From Thermotoga caldifontis AZM44c09 (GTDB lineage: Bacteria > Thermotogota > Thermotogae > Thermotogales > DSM-5069): a DNA stretch of 64,000 nt. Below are positions 33,433-42,247 of this stretch, in pieces. The position numbers were made by a program, and so were the translations under genes. The notes beneath the pieces were generated by a model. The model did no database searches. It was not told where the DNA came from and saw only the letters and a program-made list of their open reading frames with translations. The DNA lies in NCBI RefSeq assembly GCF_000828655.1, contig NZ_AP014509.1, forward strand, positions 1,116,001 to 1,180,000. Reading direction: 5' to 3'. Numbering within the stretch: the first letter of the stretch is position 1; every line of letters starts with the position of its first letter.

Positions 33433-34203
33433 ATGGCCGCCACAGGAGAAGCGTTCGAAAGATTGGTCCAGATCATGGAGACACTGCGTTCTGAGAAAGG
33501 TTGCGAGTGGGACCGCAGTCAGACCCACGAATCTCTGAAGCCTTATTTGATCGAAGAAGCTTACGAGCTGCTCGATGCCATCGACGAAAAAAACGATGAA
33601 AAAATAGCAGAAGAACTCGGAGATGTGCTGCTCCAGGTGGTCTTCCACTCGCAGATCGCTAAAGAAAGAGGCGCGTTCGACATCCTGAAGGTCCTTCAGA
33701 TCCTCAACGAGAAGCTCATCAGGAGGCACCCTCACGTTTTCGGTGACAGTCCAGGTTATTCCTACGAACAGTGGGAGAGGATCAAGGCACAGGAGAAGGG
33801 ATCGAAGAAATCTTCCGCCATAGGAGGATTGAACAAGGCGTTGCCTGCTCTCAGCCTCGCGAGGAGGATTCAGGAGAACGCGGCCGCGGTTGGATTCGAC
33901 TGGCCGGACGTGTCAGGGGCTCTGGAAAAGGTGAAAGAGGAGATAAAGGAACTGGAAGAAGCTATGAAAGATGGGAATTCGAAATCTGTGGAAGAAGAAC
34001 TCGGTGATCTGCTGTTCGCGGTTGTCAACGTTGCGAGGTTTTCGAACGTCGATCCCGAAGTGGCGCTGCGCAGATCCATCGAGAAGTTTGTCAGCAGGTT
34101 CGCCATGGTCGAGCACTTTGCAAAAGAGCGAGGGCTCGAGTTGCGGAGAATGACTCTGGAACAGCTCGATGCCCTGTGGGAAGAGGCGAAAGGAGGAGAA
34201 TGA
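33433..34203 (+). CDS. mazG: Nucleoside triphosphate pyrophosphohydrolase MazG
   Basis: 256 residues with two MazG helical domains, the full-length form. First domain: GCEWDRSQTHESLKPYLIEE, EAYELLDAID and EELGDVLLQVVFHS carry the metal-binding glutamates/aspartate. Second: VKEEIKELEEAM and EELGDLLFAVVN. Hydrolyses (d)NTPs to NMP and pyrophosphate, a house-cleaning role. Starts directly after the PhoU-like stop and overlaps neither. Confidence 0.95.
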   Translation: MAATGEAFERLVQIMETLRSEKGCEWDRSQTHESLKPYLIEEAYELLDAIDEKNDEKIAEELGDVLLQVVFHSQIAKERGAFDILKVLQILNEKLIRRHPHVFGDSPGYSYEQWERIKAQEKGSKKSSAIGGLNKALPALSLARRIQENAAAVGFDWPDVSGALEKVKEEIKELEEAMKDGNSKSVEEELGDLLFAVVNVARFSNVDPEVALRRSIEKFVSRFAMVEHFAKERGLELRRMTLEQLDALWEEAKGGE

Positions 34204-34204
34204 G

Positions 34205-35233
34205 GTGAAAAAGTTTCTGATCGTCGTTGTGGTGCTGTTCGCACTGACTCTTCTGGCACAACAGGCAACGATCGTCGCCGAAGTCAACGGTAGGCCCGTC
34301 ACACAGGAAGAACTCGACAGGGAAGCCAATCTCAACAGGCTTCTGCTCCAGCTTCAATCCATAGACGAGAGGTTCTACCAGGTTCTCACCGGAACACCGG
34401 AAGGATTGGCACTGCTTCAGCGTTACAAGAGAGAGGTGCTCAACAATCTGATCGACCAGATCCTGATCGTCCAGATCGGTGAGAAGATGGGCATCGTGGT
34501 CCCGAAGGAAACGATCGAGAGTCTCGTTTCCAACGAACTCAACAAGACCCTTTCTCAGTACAACATGACCGAGACCGATCTGGATTGGTACCTGAAGAAC
34601 GCGAACCTTGGCGATCTTGAAAGCTTCAAAAACAGACTCAGGTGGATCTTCACGGTCCAGCAGACTCTGGAACAGATCTACCAGAAGGTGACGGAAGGTG
34701 TCGCTGTCAGCGATGAAGATGTGAAGCAGTTCTACGAAGAGAACAAGGAGCACTTTTCGGTGGAAGAGTCCGCCAGGCTCTTGAGGATCATCGTTGAGAC
34801 CAAGGAACAGGCCGACAAAGTTCTGGAAAGGCTCAGGGCGGGCGAAGATTTCTCGAAGGTTGCCAGTGAGGTCTCCATCGATCCTTTAACGAAGGACAAG
34901 GCGGGAGACCTTGGCTGGGTTGAGCGCTACAGCGGTTTGATAAACCAGGAAGTTGAGGAAAAAATCTTTGCGAGCCCGGCGGGTGCGATCGTCGGACCGA
35001 TGCAGACCAGTGGTGGCTGGGAGATCTACCGTGTTCTGGAGAAGCGACCGAAGGGTTACCAGCCGCTCGAGGAAGTTGCCGCGGATATAAGAAACTATTT
35101 GTCGCAGTCCAAGGCGAACGAACTGTGGCAGAAATGGATCCAGGAAGAATTCCTTAAATTCAAGCAGTCGAGCGACATCAAAGTTTACCTGCTCACGGAA
35201 CCTCAACCCGAGGGAGGATCGCAGCAGCAATGA
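34205..35233 (+). CDS. Exported peptidyl-prolyl isomerase/chaperone, SurA/PrsA type
   Basis: 342 residues. A signal sequence (MKKFLIVVVVLFALTLLA) is followed by a SurA-like N-terminal chaperone region beginning ATIVAEVNGRPVTQEEL. A parvulin domain lies at about residues 195-285 (SARLLRIIVETKEQADKVLERL ... GDLGWVERYSGL). Likely helps fold secreted or toga/outer-membrane proteins. GTG at 34205 follows AAGGAGGAG and lies three bases after mazG. The stop overlaps the mtnA start. Confidence 0.88.
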   Translation: MKKFLIVVVVLFALTLLAQQATIVAEVNGRPVTQEELDREANLNRLLLQLQSIDERFYQVLTGTPEGLALLQRYKREVLNNLIDQILIVQIGEKMGIVVPKETIESLVSNELNKTLSQYNMTETDLDWYLKNANLGDLESFKNRLRWIFTVQQTLEQIYQKVTEGVAVSDEDVKQFYEENKEHFSVEESARLLRIIVETKEQADKVLERLRAGEDFSKVASEVSIDPLTKDKAGDLGWVERYSGLINQEVEEKIFASPAGAIVGPMQTSGGWEIYRVLEKRPKGYQPLEEVAADIRNYLSQSKANELWQKWIQEEFLKFKQSSDIKVYLLTEPQPEGGSQQQ

Positions 35234-36273
35234 CGTTGAAAACGATAACGATGCACTGGACAGGGAATTCCCTCATCCTTGTCGATCAAAGAAAGCTCCC
35301 ACACGTGGTCGAGAACGTGGTGTGTGAGACTTACCAGCAGGTCGCTCAGGCGATAAAGGATATGGTCGTGCGCGGCGCCCCAGCGATAGGCGCCGCGGCG
35401 GCCTTCGGTTACGTGCTCGGTGCGAAGCAGTTCTCGCACCTGAAGGGTGAGGATCTGTTGAAGGCCATGCAGCAGGTGCACGATACGATCGCTCGAACGA
35501 GGCCGACGGCCGTGAACCTCTTCTGGGCGCTCAGAAGGATGCACGAAAAATTCCTGACGAACCACGATGGAGACTTCGTGAACGTTCTCGAGCAGGAAGC
35601 GATGAAAATAGCCCAGGAAGACATAGAAACCAACAGGGCGATAGGCAGACACGGTCAAGCCCTTCTCAGAGATGGAGACACGGTTTTGACTCACTGCAAC
35701 GCCGGAGCACTGGCGACGGTGGATTACGGTACAGCACTCGGTGTCATACGCGCCGCGATCGAAAATGGGAAAAGACTGAAAGTCTACGTTGACGAGACGA
35801 GGCCCTACCTTCAGGGTGCGAGGCTCACCGCGTGGGAACTCGTCCAGCTCGGTGTGGAAACGATCCTCATCTGTGACAACATGGCGGGCTGGGTCATGAA
35901 GCAGGGAAAGGTCAACGCCGTGATAGTGGGTGCGGACAGGATCGCCGCCAACGGTGACGTCGCCAATAAAATCGGAACCTACACGTTAGCGGTGCTCGCG
36001 AACAGACACGGTGTGCCTTTCTACGTCGCCGCACCGACTTCGACCATAGACCCGAACGTGAAGGACGGTTCACAGATCCCCATCGAAGAACGCGCACACA
36101 CCGAGGTGACACACGTTGGAAACGTGAGGATCGCTGCCGAGGGAGTGAAGGTCTACAACCCCGCTTTCGATGTGACGGAGCACGAACTTGTGACCGCGAT
36201 AATCACCGAAAGGGGAGTTGTCAGACCGCCGTACGATGTCAATCTGAGGAAGATAATGGGGGTTGAAGTTTGA
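35230..36273 (+). CDS. mtnA: S-methyl-5-thioribose-1-phosphate isomerase MtnA
   Basis: 347 residues of the eIF2B-like family. VVRGAPAIGAAAAFG at about 40, catalytic Cys in LTHCNAGALATVDYGTALGVI and catalytic Asp in GADRIAANGDVANKIGTY are all present. Converts methylthioribose-1-phosphate to methylthioribulose-1-phosphate in methionine salvage. No other salvage gene is adjacent; ahcY at the window end belongs to the related SAM cycle. ATGA overlap with the upstream gene. Confidence 0.95.
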   Translation: MTLKTITMHWTGNSLILVDQRKLPHVVENVVCETYQQVAQAIKDMVVRGAPAIGAAAAFGYVLGAKQFSHLKGEDLLKAMQQVHDTIARTRPTAVNLFWALRRMHEKFLTNHDGDFVNVLEQEAMKIAQEDIETNRAIGRHGQALLRDGDTVLTHCNAGALATVDYGTALGVIRAAIENGKRLKVYVDETRPYLQGARLTAWELVQLGVETILICDNMAGWVMKQGKVNAVIVGADRIAANGDVANKIGTYTLAVLANRHGVPFYVAAPTSTIDPNVKDGSQIPIEERAHTEVTHVGNVRIAAEGVKVYNPAFDVTEHELVTAIITERGVVRPPYDVNLRKIMGVEV

Positions 36274-36716
36274 GGATAGATCCTCTGGAGGATGGCAACA
36301 TTAAAAGTCCTCAGGTGAAGGGCAAGAAGCTTTCGAAAAGCAAGCTTTCCACCCGCGCCAGTCAGGAGACTGGCTTTCTCGATGTGCTGGAAAAGGTCGA
36401 AGAAGACACGTACAACCAGCTCTTAGAGAAGGCCATCAAAGACGTCGTCGAAGCGGGCAACGAGCTCGTTCGATCACCGACTCACGAGAACTTCAAAAAA
36501 TACCGCGAGAGCGTGAAACATTTTTTGAAGCTCGTCGAGAAGAAGCTCTACAGGATCGAAAAGACTGTGAGTGTGGATCTGCACGTCGTGGCGAACCAGG
36601 TAGATGAGAAACTGAACGAGATCGCCAGCACCCTGTTGCAGCTCGAAAGTGGAGCGATAAAATTGGCGGCGAAGGTCGAGGAGATTTACGGCTTACTCAT
36701 AAACATCTACAGGTGA
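36270..36716 (+). CDS. yaaR: YaaR family protein (DUF327)
   Basis: 148-residue, mostly helical protein with the DUF327 pattern (LEKAIKDVVEAGNELVRSPTH, KHFLKLVEKKLYRIEK). Function unknown. In Bacillus subtilis the order yaaR-holB-yaaT is conserved, and exactly that order is seen here, which strongly supports the call. TTG start at 36270 overlaps the mtnA stop. Confidence 0.85.
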   Translation: MRIDPLEDGNIKSPQVKGKKLSKSKLSTRASQETGFLDVLEKVEEDTYNQLLEKAIKDVVEAGNELVRSPTHENFKKYRESVKHFLKLVEKKLYRIEKTVSVDLHVVANQVDEKLNEIASTLLQLESGAIKLAAKVEEIYGLLINIYR

Positions 36717-37594
36717 GGACTGTGGAAAAGATCTTTGAACGTCTCAAAGATTTCCTCAAGAGATCCATTGGCAGTTCGGTGTGCGTCAGATCGCGCGACG
36801 AAAGTCTGTTGAAGCGCGTTGACGGTGTTGTTGCGGGCATCACGAAAGAGTACCTGATCTTCACGGAACCCTCGATAGACGAAGTGAGACAAGCGGAGGA
36901 ATTCCTCTACACGGCTTCTGCTGACAGCGTGAAAATCGTCGTTCTGCACAGGTTCGAACGTTCTTCCATGGAAGCGATCAACGCCTTTTTGAAAACGCTC
37001 GAAGAACCCCCATCTCACAGTCTGATAATCCTCTCCTCCCTCAAATTCCGCGACCTGCCCCAGACGGTTCGTAGCAGGGTCAAGGTGTTCGATCTTTTCG
37101 TTCCAAAAGACTTTTACGAAGAACTCAGGAAGAAGGTTTCGGTGGAACCGGAGCTGGTGCTCAGGCTCTGCGAACTCGACTTCGACGTGGCCGAGCATGT
37201 GGACAGATCGAACGCCACTCTGCAGCCCGTTCGCTTCGAACCTTCTTCTTTTCTCTCACTCTTCAAAGGAGAAACTCTGAAACCAGAAGAGAAGGTTCAG
37301 GCGTTGCTCGCGCTGAACGATCTGTACTCTCGTTTCGAGAAGGGCGAGATAGACGATCGAAGTTTCGTGGAGCTTTACATGGCGCTGGTCGAGCAAGCCA
37401 GAAAGGTCGATCTGGCGAGGATGCTGGTTCAGCTCGCGATGCTCTGCGAGATCGTCCTTGAACATCGTGGCGTCAACGATCTGTCTGTTTATAGATGGTT
37501 CGACTCGATCCTCAAAAACAGGCTTCTGAATTTCAACACGCAGCTCACCTTTGCGAACCTGCTCGTCAAAATCAGACGCACCGCAAGGAGGTGA
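36713..37594 (+). CDS. holB: DNA polymerase III delta' subunit-like protein
   Basis: 293 residues. The clamp-loader signature INAFLKTLEEPPSHSLIILSS and LPQTVRSRV (the SRC-like motif) identify it as a DnaX/HolB-type protein. A Walker A loop is not visible, as expected for delta', and the N-terminal domain is shortened. It probably serves as a clamp-loader subunit. GTG start overlaps the yaaR stop; ricT follows after four bases. Confidence 0.82.
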   Translation: MRTVEKIFERLKDFLKRSIGSSVCVRSRDESLLKRVDGVVAGITKEYLIFTEPSIDEVRQAEEFLYTASADSVKIVVLHRFERSSMEAINAFLKTLEEPPSHSLIILSSLKFRDLPQTVRSRVKVFDLFVPKDFYEELRKKVSVEPELVLRLCELDFDVAEHVDRSNATLQPVRFEPSSFLSLFKGETLKPEEKVQALLALNDLYSRFEKGEIDDRSFVELYMALVEQARKVDLARMLVQLAMLCEIVLEHRGVNDLSVYRWFDSILKNRLLNFNTQLTFANLLVKIRRTARR

Positions 37595-37598
37595 AACC

Positions 37599-38429
37599 AT
37601 GGACATGATCGCTGTAGTTTACGGGGTAGAGTTGCTGCCGAAAGGAAAGATTCATTACTATGCGGAAAACGGTGAGGACATAAAACCCAACGATCTGGTG
37701 CTCGTCATGAGTGAGTTCGGACTCGACGTGGGGCGTGTCCTGTTCGGGCCGAGAGAACTCAGCATAGAACAGATCGGTAGCGAACTGAAGCCCATAATCA
37801 GGAAACTCACCGAGGAGGATCTGAAACAGCACCAGGAAAATTTGAAAGATGCGGCCGAGGCGCACGAGATATGCAAGCAGAAGATAAAGGAACACAATTT
37901 ACCCATGAAGCTTCTCCACACGCGTTACATGTTCGATAGATCGAGGCTGGTGTTCTATTTCAGTTCAGAAACGCGAGTCGATTTCAGAGAACTCGTGAAA
38001 GATCTGGCGCGCATATTCAAAACCAGGATCGAGCTCAGACAAGTCGGTGTTCGTGACGAGCTGAAGTTCATGGGAGGCATAGGTCTGTGTGGCCTTCCGG
38101 TCTGCTGCAGCAAATTCCTGCGTGAGTTCGACAGCGTCACGTTGAAACACGCGAAGGCGCAGCAGCTCATGATCAACACCGCGAAGATCTCCGGAGCGTG
38201 CAGGCGGCTCCTCTGCTGTCTCACGTACGAGTACAATTTCTACAAAGAGATGCTCGAAGGCATACCCGATGAGGGTGACACCTTCGTTTACGAAGGTAAA
38301 ACCTGTGTCGTTCAGTCCATAGACGTGTTCAAACAGAGAGTGCTCGCCGTCTCACAGGCTGAAGATGCCATGTTCTACGTGCCCTTCTCCTACTTCAGGG
38401 GAGGCGGTGAGAATGGTAGCGCTGGCTAA
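37599..38429 (+). CDS. ricT: PSP1/RicT (YaaT) family protein
   Basis: 276-residue PSP1-domain protein. Cysteine-rich conserved segments GGIGLCGLPVCCSKFL and SGACRRLLCCLTYEY are the RicT hallmarks and likely iron-sulfur ligands. In Bacillus RicT acts with RicA/RicF in mRNA maturation by RNase Y and in development. ATG at 37599 follows AAGGAGGTG. The gene context (yaaR, holB) matches the Bacillus locus. Confidence 0.92.
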   Translation: MDMIAVVYGVELLPKGKIHYYAENGEDIKPNDLVLVMSEFGLDVGRVLFGPRELSIEQIGSELKPIIRKLTEEDLKQHQENLKDAAEAHEICKQKIKEHNLPMKLLHTRYMFDRSRLVFYFSSETRVDFRELVKDLARIFKTRIELRQVGVRDELKFMGGIGLCGLPVCCSKFLREFDSVTLKHAKAQQLMINTAKISGACRRLLCCLTYEYNFYKEMLEGIPDEGDTFVYEGKTCVVQSIDVFKQRVLAVSQAEDAMFYVPFSYFRGGGENGSAG

Positions 38430-38634
38430 GTTCCTGATCTTCATAGGCGTGGTGCTCTTGGTAACTGGGACGGTTCTCTATCTCATAGGCAGGTTCACAC
38501 CGCTTGGAAGGCTCCCGGGAGACATCGTGATAAAACGTGAGAGGTTCGTCTTCTACTTTCCGATCATGACGAGCCTGCTTTTGAGTTTGGTTTTGACGGC
38601 TCTGTTCTTCATCATCTCGAGGTTTGGAAGATGA
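38413..38634 (+). CDS. DUF2905 small membrane protein
   Basis: 73-residue protein with two membrane segments joined by the conserved GRLPGDIVIKRERFVFYFPI, the DUF2905 signature. Function unknown. ATG at 38413 lies within the 3' end of ricT (17-base overlap), preceded by GGGGAGG. Followed by transketolase. Confidence 0.88.
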   Translation: MVALAKFLIFIGVVLLVTGTVLYLIGRFTPLGRLPGDIVIKRERFVFYFPIMTSLLLSLVLTALFFIISRFGR

Positions 38635-38652
38635 GAAACGGGAGGGATACGC

Positions 38653-40542
38653 GTGAGGAACTTCGACAAAGAAGCGGTGAAAAGGCTCAAAGAGCTCGCT
38701 CGAATCTGTCGTGGTGATGTGCTCAAGATGACCTACGTCGCTGGTTCGGGGCATCCTGGAGGTTCCATGTCCTCCATCGAAATCTTTTTGAGCATCTACA
38801 GTTTTGCCAACATCGATCCGAAGAATCCTTTTGATCCGCTGAGAGATCGCGTTGTGATCAGTCACGGTCACACCTCTCCCGGCGTTTACGCCGTGCTCGG
38901 GAGACTGGGCTTCGTGGACATAGATCAGGTCATCGCAGGTTTCCGCCACCATTCGAGCATCTTCGAGGGTCATGTGACGCGCGGCATTCCGGGTATCGAC
39001 TGGTCCACGGGAAACCTCGGTCAGGGTCTGGCGGCGGGAGTTGGGTTCGCGCTGGCCGCGAAGATGAAAGAACAGGATTACCACGTCTTCGTTGCCATGA
39101 GCGACGCTGAACAGGCCAAGGGACAGGTCGCCGAGGCTCGGAGAATCGCGAGGAAGTTCGGCTTGTCGAACATCACGGTCGTCATAGACTACAACGACGC
39201 CCAGATCTCCGGAAGGGCGCGCGACGTGATGCCTGTGAACATAAAAGAGAATTACCTTGCAGACGGCTGGAGAATCATCGAGGTCGACGGTCACGATATA
39301 GAACAGCTCCTGTTCGCACTGAAGGAAGCCGTTGAAGACAAGGTCAGTCCCGTTGCTATCCTGGCGCACACGGTGATGGGTAAGGGTGTCTCCTTCATGG
39401 AGAACGACGTGTCCTACCACGGAAAACCACTCACGAAAGAGCAACTTGAAAAAGCGCTCGCCGAGCTGGGCATCGAGAACGATGTTGAAAAATACTTGGA
39501 GATGAGAAAGAAACTGCCTCTTGCCAAACATGAGCCACTGAAAATTGAATACGAGGTCAAGTTGAACATCCCTGCGCCGAGGACGTACACGGACAAAACG
39601 GACAACAGGAGCGCCTTCGGCAGGGCCCTTCTGGACATCGTGAAGGCGAACAGAAACAGTGAAACGCCGGTGGCCGTCGTCGACTGCGACCTCGCATCCT
39701 CCGTCAGGACCGACATGGTGATGAAAGAAGTTCCAGAGAGGTTCGTTCAGATCGGTGTACAGGAGCACGCGGCCGCGACCGTTTCTGGCGCCATGTCTGC
39801 CGACGGGATCGTGACCTTCTTCGCCGACTTCGGCGTTTTCGGTGTGAGCGAGACTTACAACCAGCACAGGCTGAACGCGATAAACCACACGAACCTGAAG
39901 GTCGTCGTGACACACTGTGGCCTGAACGTTGGAGAAGACGGAAAGACTCACCACGGACTCGATTACGTTTCTGCGCCGGCGAACTGGCTGGGTTACAAGG
40001 TCATAGTGCCTGCCGATCCGAACCAGACGGACCGTGCTGTGAGGTACGTCGCCTCAGTCTACGGAAACTTTCTGATCGCCATGGGCAGAGCGAAGCAATC
40101 GATCATAAAGAGCGAAGATGGAAAACCCTTCTTCGGTGACGACTACGTTTTCGAGTACGGGAAAATCGACGTGCTCAGAGAAGGTGACGAAGTGACCCTC
40201 GTTGGTTGCGGTGCGATCGTGGAGAACCTGGTCGCGGCGGCGGACAGGTTCAAAGGCAGGGTCACCGTTCTCAACGTTTCGTGTCCGTTCGATCTGGACG
40301 AGGCCACGCTGAGAAGATACTGTGACAACAGAAAGGTGCTCGTCGTGGAAGACCACGCGGCTCCACTGGGTCTGGCAGCGTTGCTCGCGAAGTTCATGAT
40401 GCAGCGAAAGATCTTCCCGTCCCACTTCGAACAGATCGCTGTTGAGGAGCACGCAGTTTCTGGTCCCTACGAGGCTCTGTACGAACTTTACGGTCTGAGC
40501 GCCGAGAGGATCGGCCAGAAGGTGGCCGCGCTTCTGTCATGA
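38653..40542 (+). CDS. tkt: Transketolase
   Basis: 629-residue full-length transketolase with N-terminal ThDP domain, central pyrimidine domain and C-terminal domain. Seen: GSGHPGGSMSSIEIFLS, SHGHTSPGVYAVL, NLGQGLAAGVGFALA, the pyrimidine-domain GVQEHAAATVSGA and the FGVSETYNQHRLNAI region. The Mg-ThDP motif normally written GDGELxEG reads MSDAEQAKGQ here, keeping the aspartate, with the following asparagine in DYND. It transfers two-carbon ketol units in the pentose phosphate pathway. GTG start after GGAGGG; rnc overlaps its end. Confidence 0.9.
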   Translation: MRNFDKEAVKRLKELARICRGDVLKMTYVAGSGHPGGSMSSIEIFLSIYSFANIDPKNPFDPLRDRVVISHGHTSPGVYAVLGRLGFVDIDQVIAGFRHHSSIFEGHVTRGIPGIDWSTGNLGQGLAAGVGFALAAKMKEQDYHVFVAMSDAEQAKGQVAEARRIARKFGLSNITVVIDYNDAQISGRARDVMPVNIKENYLADGWRIIEVDGHDIEQLLFALKEAVEDKVSPVAILAHTVMGKGVSFMENDVSYHGKPLTKEQLEKALAELGIENDVEKYLEMRKKLPLAKHEPLKIEYEVKLNIPAPRTYTDKTDNRSAFGRALLDIVKANRNSETPVAVVDCDLASSVRTDMVMKEVPERFVQIGVQEHAAATVSGAMSADGIVTFFADFGVFGVSETYNQHRLNAINHTNLKVVVTHCGLNVGEDGKTHHGLDYVSAPANWLGYKVIVPADPNQTDRAVRYVASVYGNFLIAMGRAKQSIIKSEDGKPFFGDDYVFEYGKIDVLREGDEVTLVGCGAIVENLVAAADRFKGRVTVLNVSCPFDLDEATLRRYCDNRKVLVVEDHAAPLGLAALLAKFMMQRKIFPSHFEQIAVEEHAVSGPYEALYELYGLSAERIGQKVAALLS

Positions 40543-41261
40543 AAGAGGAAGAATTGAAAAGGCTGATCGAATTCATGGAAAAGTTGCAGTACCGTTTTCT
40601 CGAGCCGAAGTTGCTCTTCACCGCACTGTGCCACTCTTCGTACGCACACGAAGAGAGGCAGCGCGGCAGGAAGGACGTCGAATCTAACGAGAGGCTCGAA
40701 TTTCTGGGAGACGCCGTCGTGGACTTTTTGATAGCGGAGCACCTATACACCAGTTATCCTGAAGCACCTGAAGGCACCATGTCCAAGATCAAGGCCGCGG
40801 CGGCGAGCGAGGATGCCCTCGCGCTGATCGCGAGAGATCTTGGTTTGAACGAATACATCTTTCTCGGACACGGAGAAGAGCTGAGCGGTGGACGCGAGAG
40901 AGAATCCATACTCTCGGGTGCTGTAGAGGCGCTGGCTGCGGCGCTGTATCTGGACGGGGGACTGAAGGTCACAAAATCGGTTCTGCTCTCTCACCTCGCA
41001 CGTTACATCGAACAGATCGCCGAAGGAAGGATCGTCTTCGACCACAAGACCACGCTGCAGGAGATAGTTCAGGAAAGGTACAGAACGCTGCCCGAGTACG
41101 TCCTCGTTCGCGAGGAAGGCCCGGCACACATGAAAAAATTCTTCGTAGAAGTGAGGGTGAAGGGCCAGGCACTCGCGGTCGGCGAAGGCTCTTCGATAAA
41201 GGACGCCGAGAAGAACGCCGCGAAACTGGCCCTCGAAAGGCTGAGGGTGATGGACAGCTGA
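40539..41261 (+). CDS. rnc: Ribonuclease III
   Basis: 240 residues. The RNase III signature NERLEFLGDAVVDFLIAEHLY with catalytic Glu/Asp is at about residue 50, and a C-terminal double-stranded RNA-binding domain from about 165 includes AVGEGSSIKDAEKNAAKLAL. Processes rRNA precursors and structured mRNAs. ATGA overlap with transketolase. Its stop overlaps the proposed CTG start of the radical SAM gene. Confidence 0.96.
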   Translation: MKEEELKRLIEFMEKLQYRFLEPKLLFTALCHSSYAHEERQRGRKDVESNERLEFLGDAVVDFLIAEHLYTSYPEAPEGTMSKIKAAAASEDALALIARDLGLNEYIFLGHGEELSGGRERESILSGAVEALAAALYLDGGLKVTKSVLLSHLARYIEQIAEGRIVFDHKTTLQEIVQERYRTLPEYVLVREEGPAHMKKFFVEVRVKGQALAVGEGSSIKDAEKNAAKLALERLRVMDS

Positions 41262-42247
41262 AGATCCTGCCCGTCTTTTTACCCCAGAGGGGCTGTAAGA
41301 ACAGATGCATCTTCTGTTCCCAGCAGGCCATAACGGGCCTGGAAAAACCGTTGGGCTTTGAAGAGCTCGATGAGCTCGTGCAGAAGTACTCGAACACTGC
41401 GGGCAGGTTCGAGATCGCCTTCTACGGTGGAACCTTCACCGCGATGGACGAACATGAACAGGTGCGCTATCTCGAGTGGGCCAACCGGTACGTGAAGTCC
41501 GGCGTTTGTACCGGTATAAGATTGTCAACGAGGCCGGACGAGATCGACGAACCGAGGGTGAAGATTTTGAAAGAAAAGGGTGTGAGTTTCGTTGAACTCG
41601 GGGTGCAGTCCTTCGACGATGAAGTGTTGAAATTGAACCGACGTGGTTACACTTCCGCGGACGTGTACAGGGCGTGTGAAATCCTCAAAAAACACGGAAT
41701 AGACTTCGGCGTTCATCTGATGGTAGGTCTGGTGGGAGACGAACCGTCCAAAGACGTATTCAGCGCCTGGCGAACGGTCGAGGTTGGCAGTGAAAGTTGT
41801 AGGATCCATCCGACGTTGGTGTTGAAGGATTCACCGCTCGAAGTTCTCTACAAGCTCGGTGAGTACACTCCCATGGATCTGGAAACGGCAATCGACGTGT
41901 GCAGTGACATGGTATCGATCCTCGAGGGCCACGGTGTTCGTGTCGTAAGGCTTGGACTCTACGTTCCGCCGGATCTGTTCAGAAACGTGGTTGCGGGACC
42001 ATGCCATCCAAGGTTCGGGGAACTGGTCAGAACGAAGCTGGTTGAAAAAGTTTTCAACTTTCTGGACGCCAGCACCGTCGTTCACACACGCAGAGAATCG
42101 AGCTGGGTTTCGAGCCTGGACGTTCCAAAACTCGAAGGCGCAGAGTTTGGCTTCATCGTGAAAGAAAGTTTTGTTCCCTGGCAGTCATCGCTCAGGCTTT
42201 ACGCTGAAAGCATCCTGCAAGGGGTGATTCAATGTTCGAAGAATTGA
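41258..42247 (+). CDS. Elp3-like radical SAM protein, probable CTG start
   Basis: 329 residues. The radical SAM cluster motif GCKNRCIFC begins 35 bases after the rnc stop, so the gene must start well before the first conventional start codon in the frame (41351), which would delete the motif. Upstream, the frame has no ATG, GTG or TTG near the expected start. CTG at 41258 overlaps the rnc stop (CTGA) and is preceded by GAGGGTGATGG; it gives (M)[16 protein letters not shown], the natural family N-terminus. Other motifs: [32 protein letters not shown] (split here: [15 protein letters not shown]). Function unknown. Overlaps pheS by 16 bases. Confidence 0.82.
   Translation: MKILPVFLPQRGCKNRCIFCSQQAITGLEKPLGFEELDELVQKYSNTAGRFEIAFYGGTFTAMDEHEQVRYLEWANRYVKSGVCTGIRLSTRPDEIDEPRVKILKEKGVSFVELGVQSFDDEVLKLNRRGYTSADVYRACEILKKHGIDFGVHLMVGLVGDEPSKDVFSAWRTVEVGSESCRIHPTLVLKDSPLEVLYKLGEYTPMDLETAIDVCSDMVSILEGHGVRVVRLGLYVPPDLFRNVVAGPCHPRFGELVRTKLVEKVFNFLDASTVVHTRRESSWVSSLDVPKLEGAEFGFIVKESFVPWQSSLRLYAESILQGVIQCSKN

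Noticed and set aside
38395-39954. 519-codon frame antisense to transketolase
   Set aside because: Fully antisense to a well-conserved gene and compositionally a shadow frame.
42150-42231. T-box or attenuator before pheS-pheT
   Set aside because: pheS starts inside the preceding gene, leaving no leader; no T-box sequence or terminator is present.
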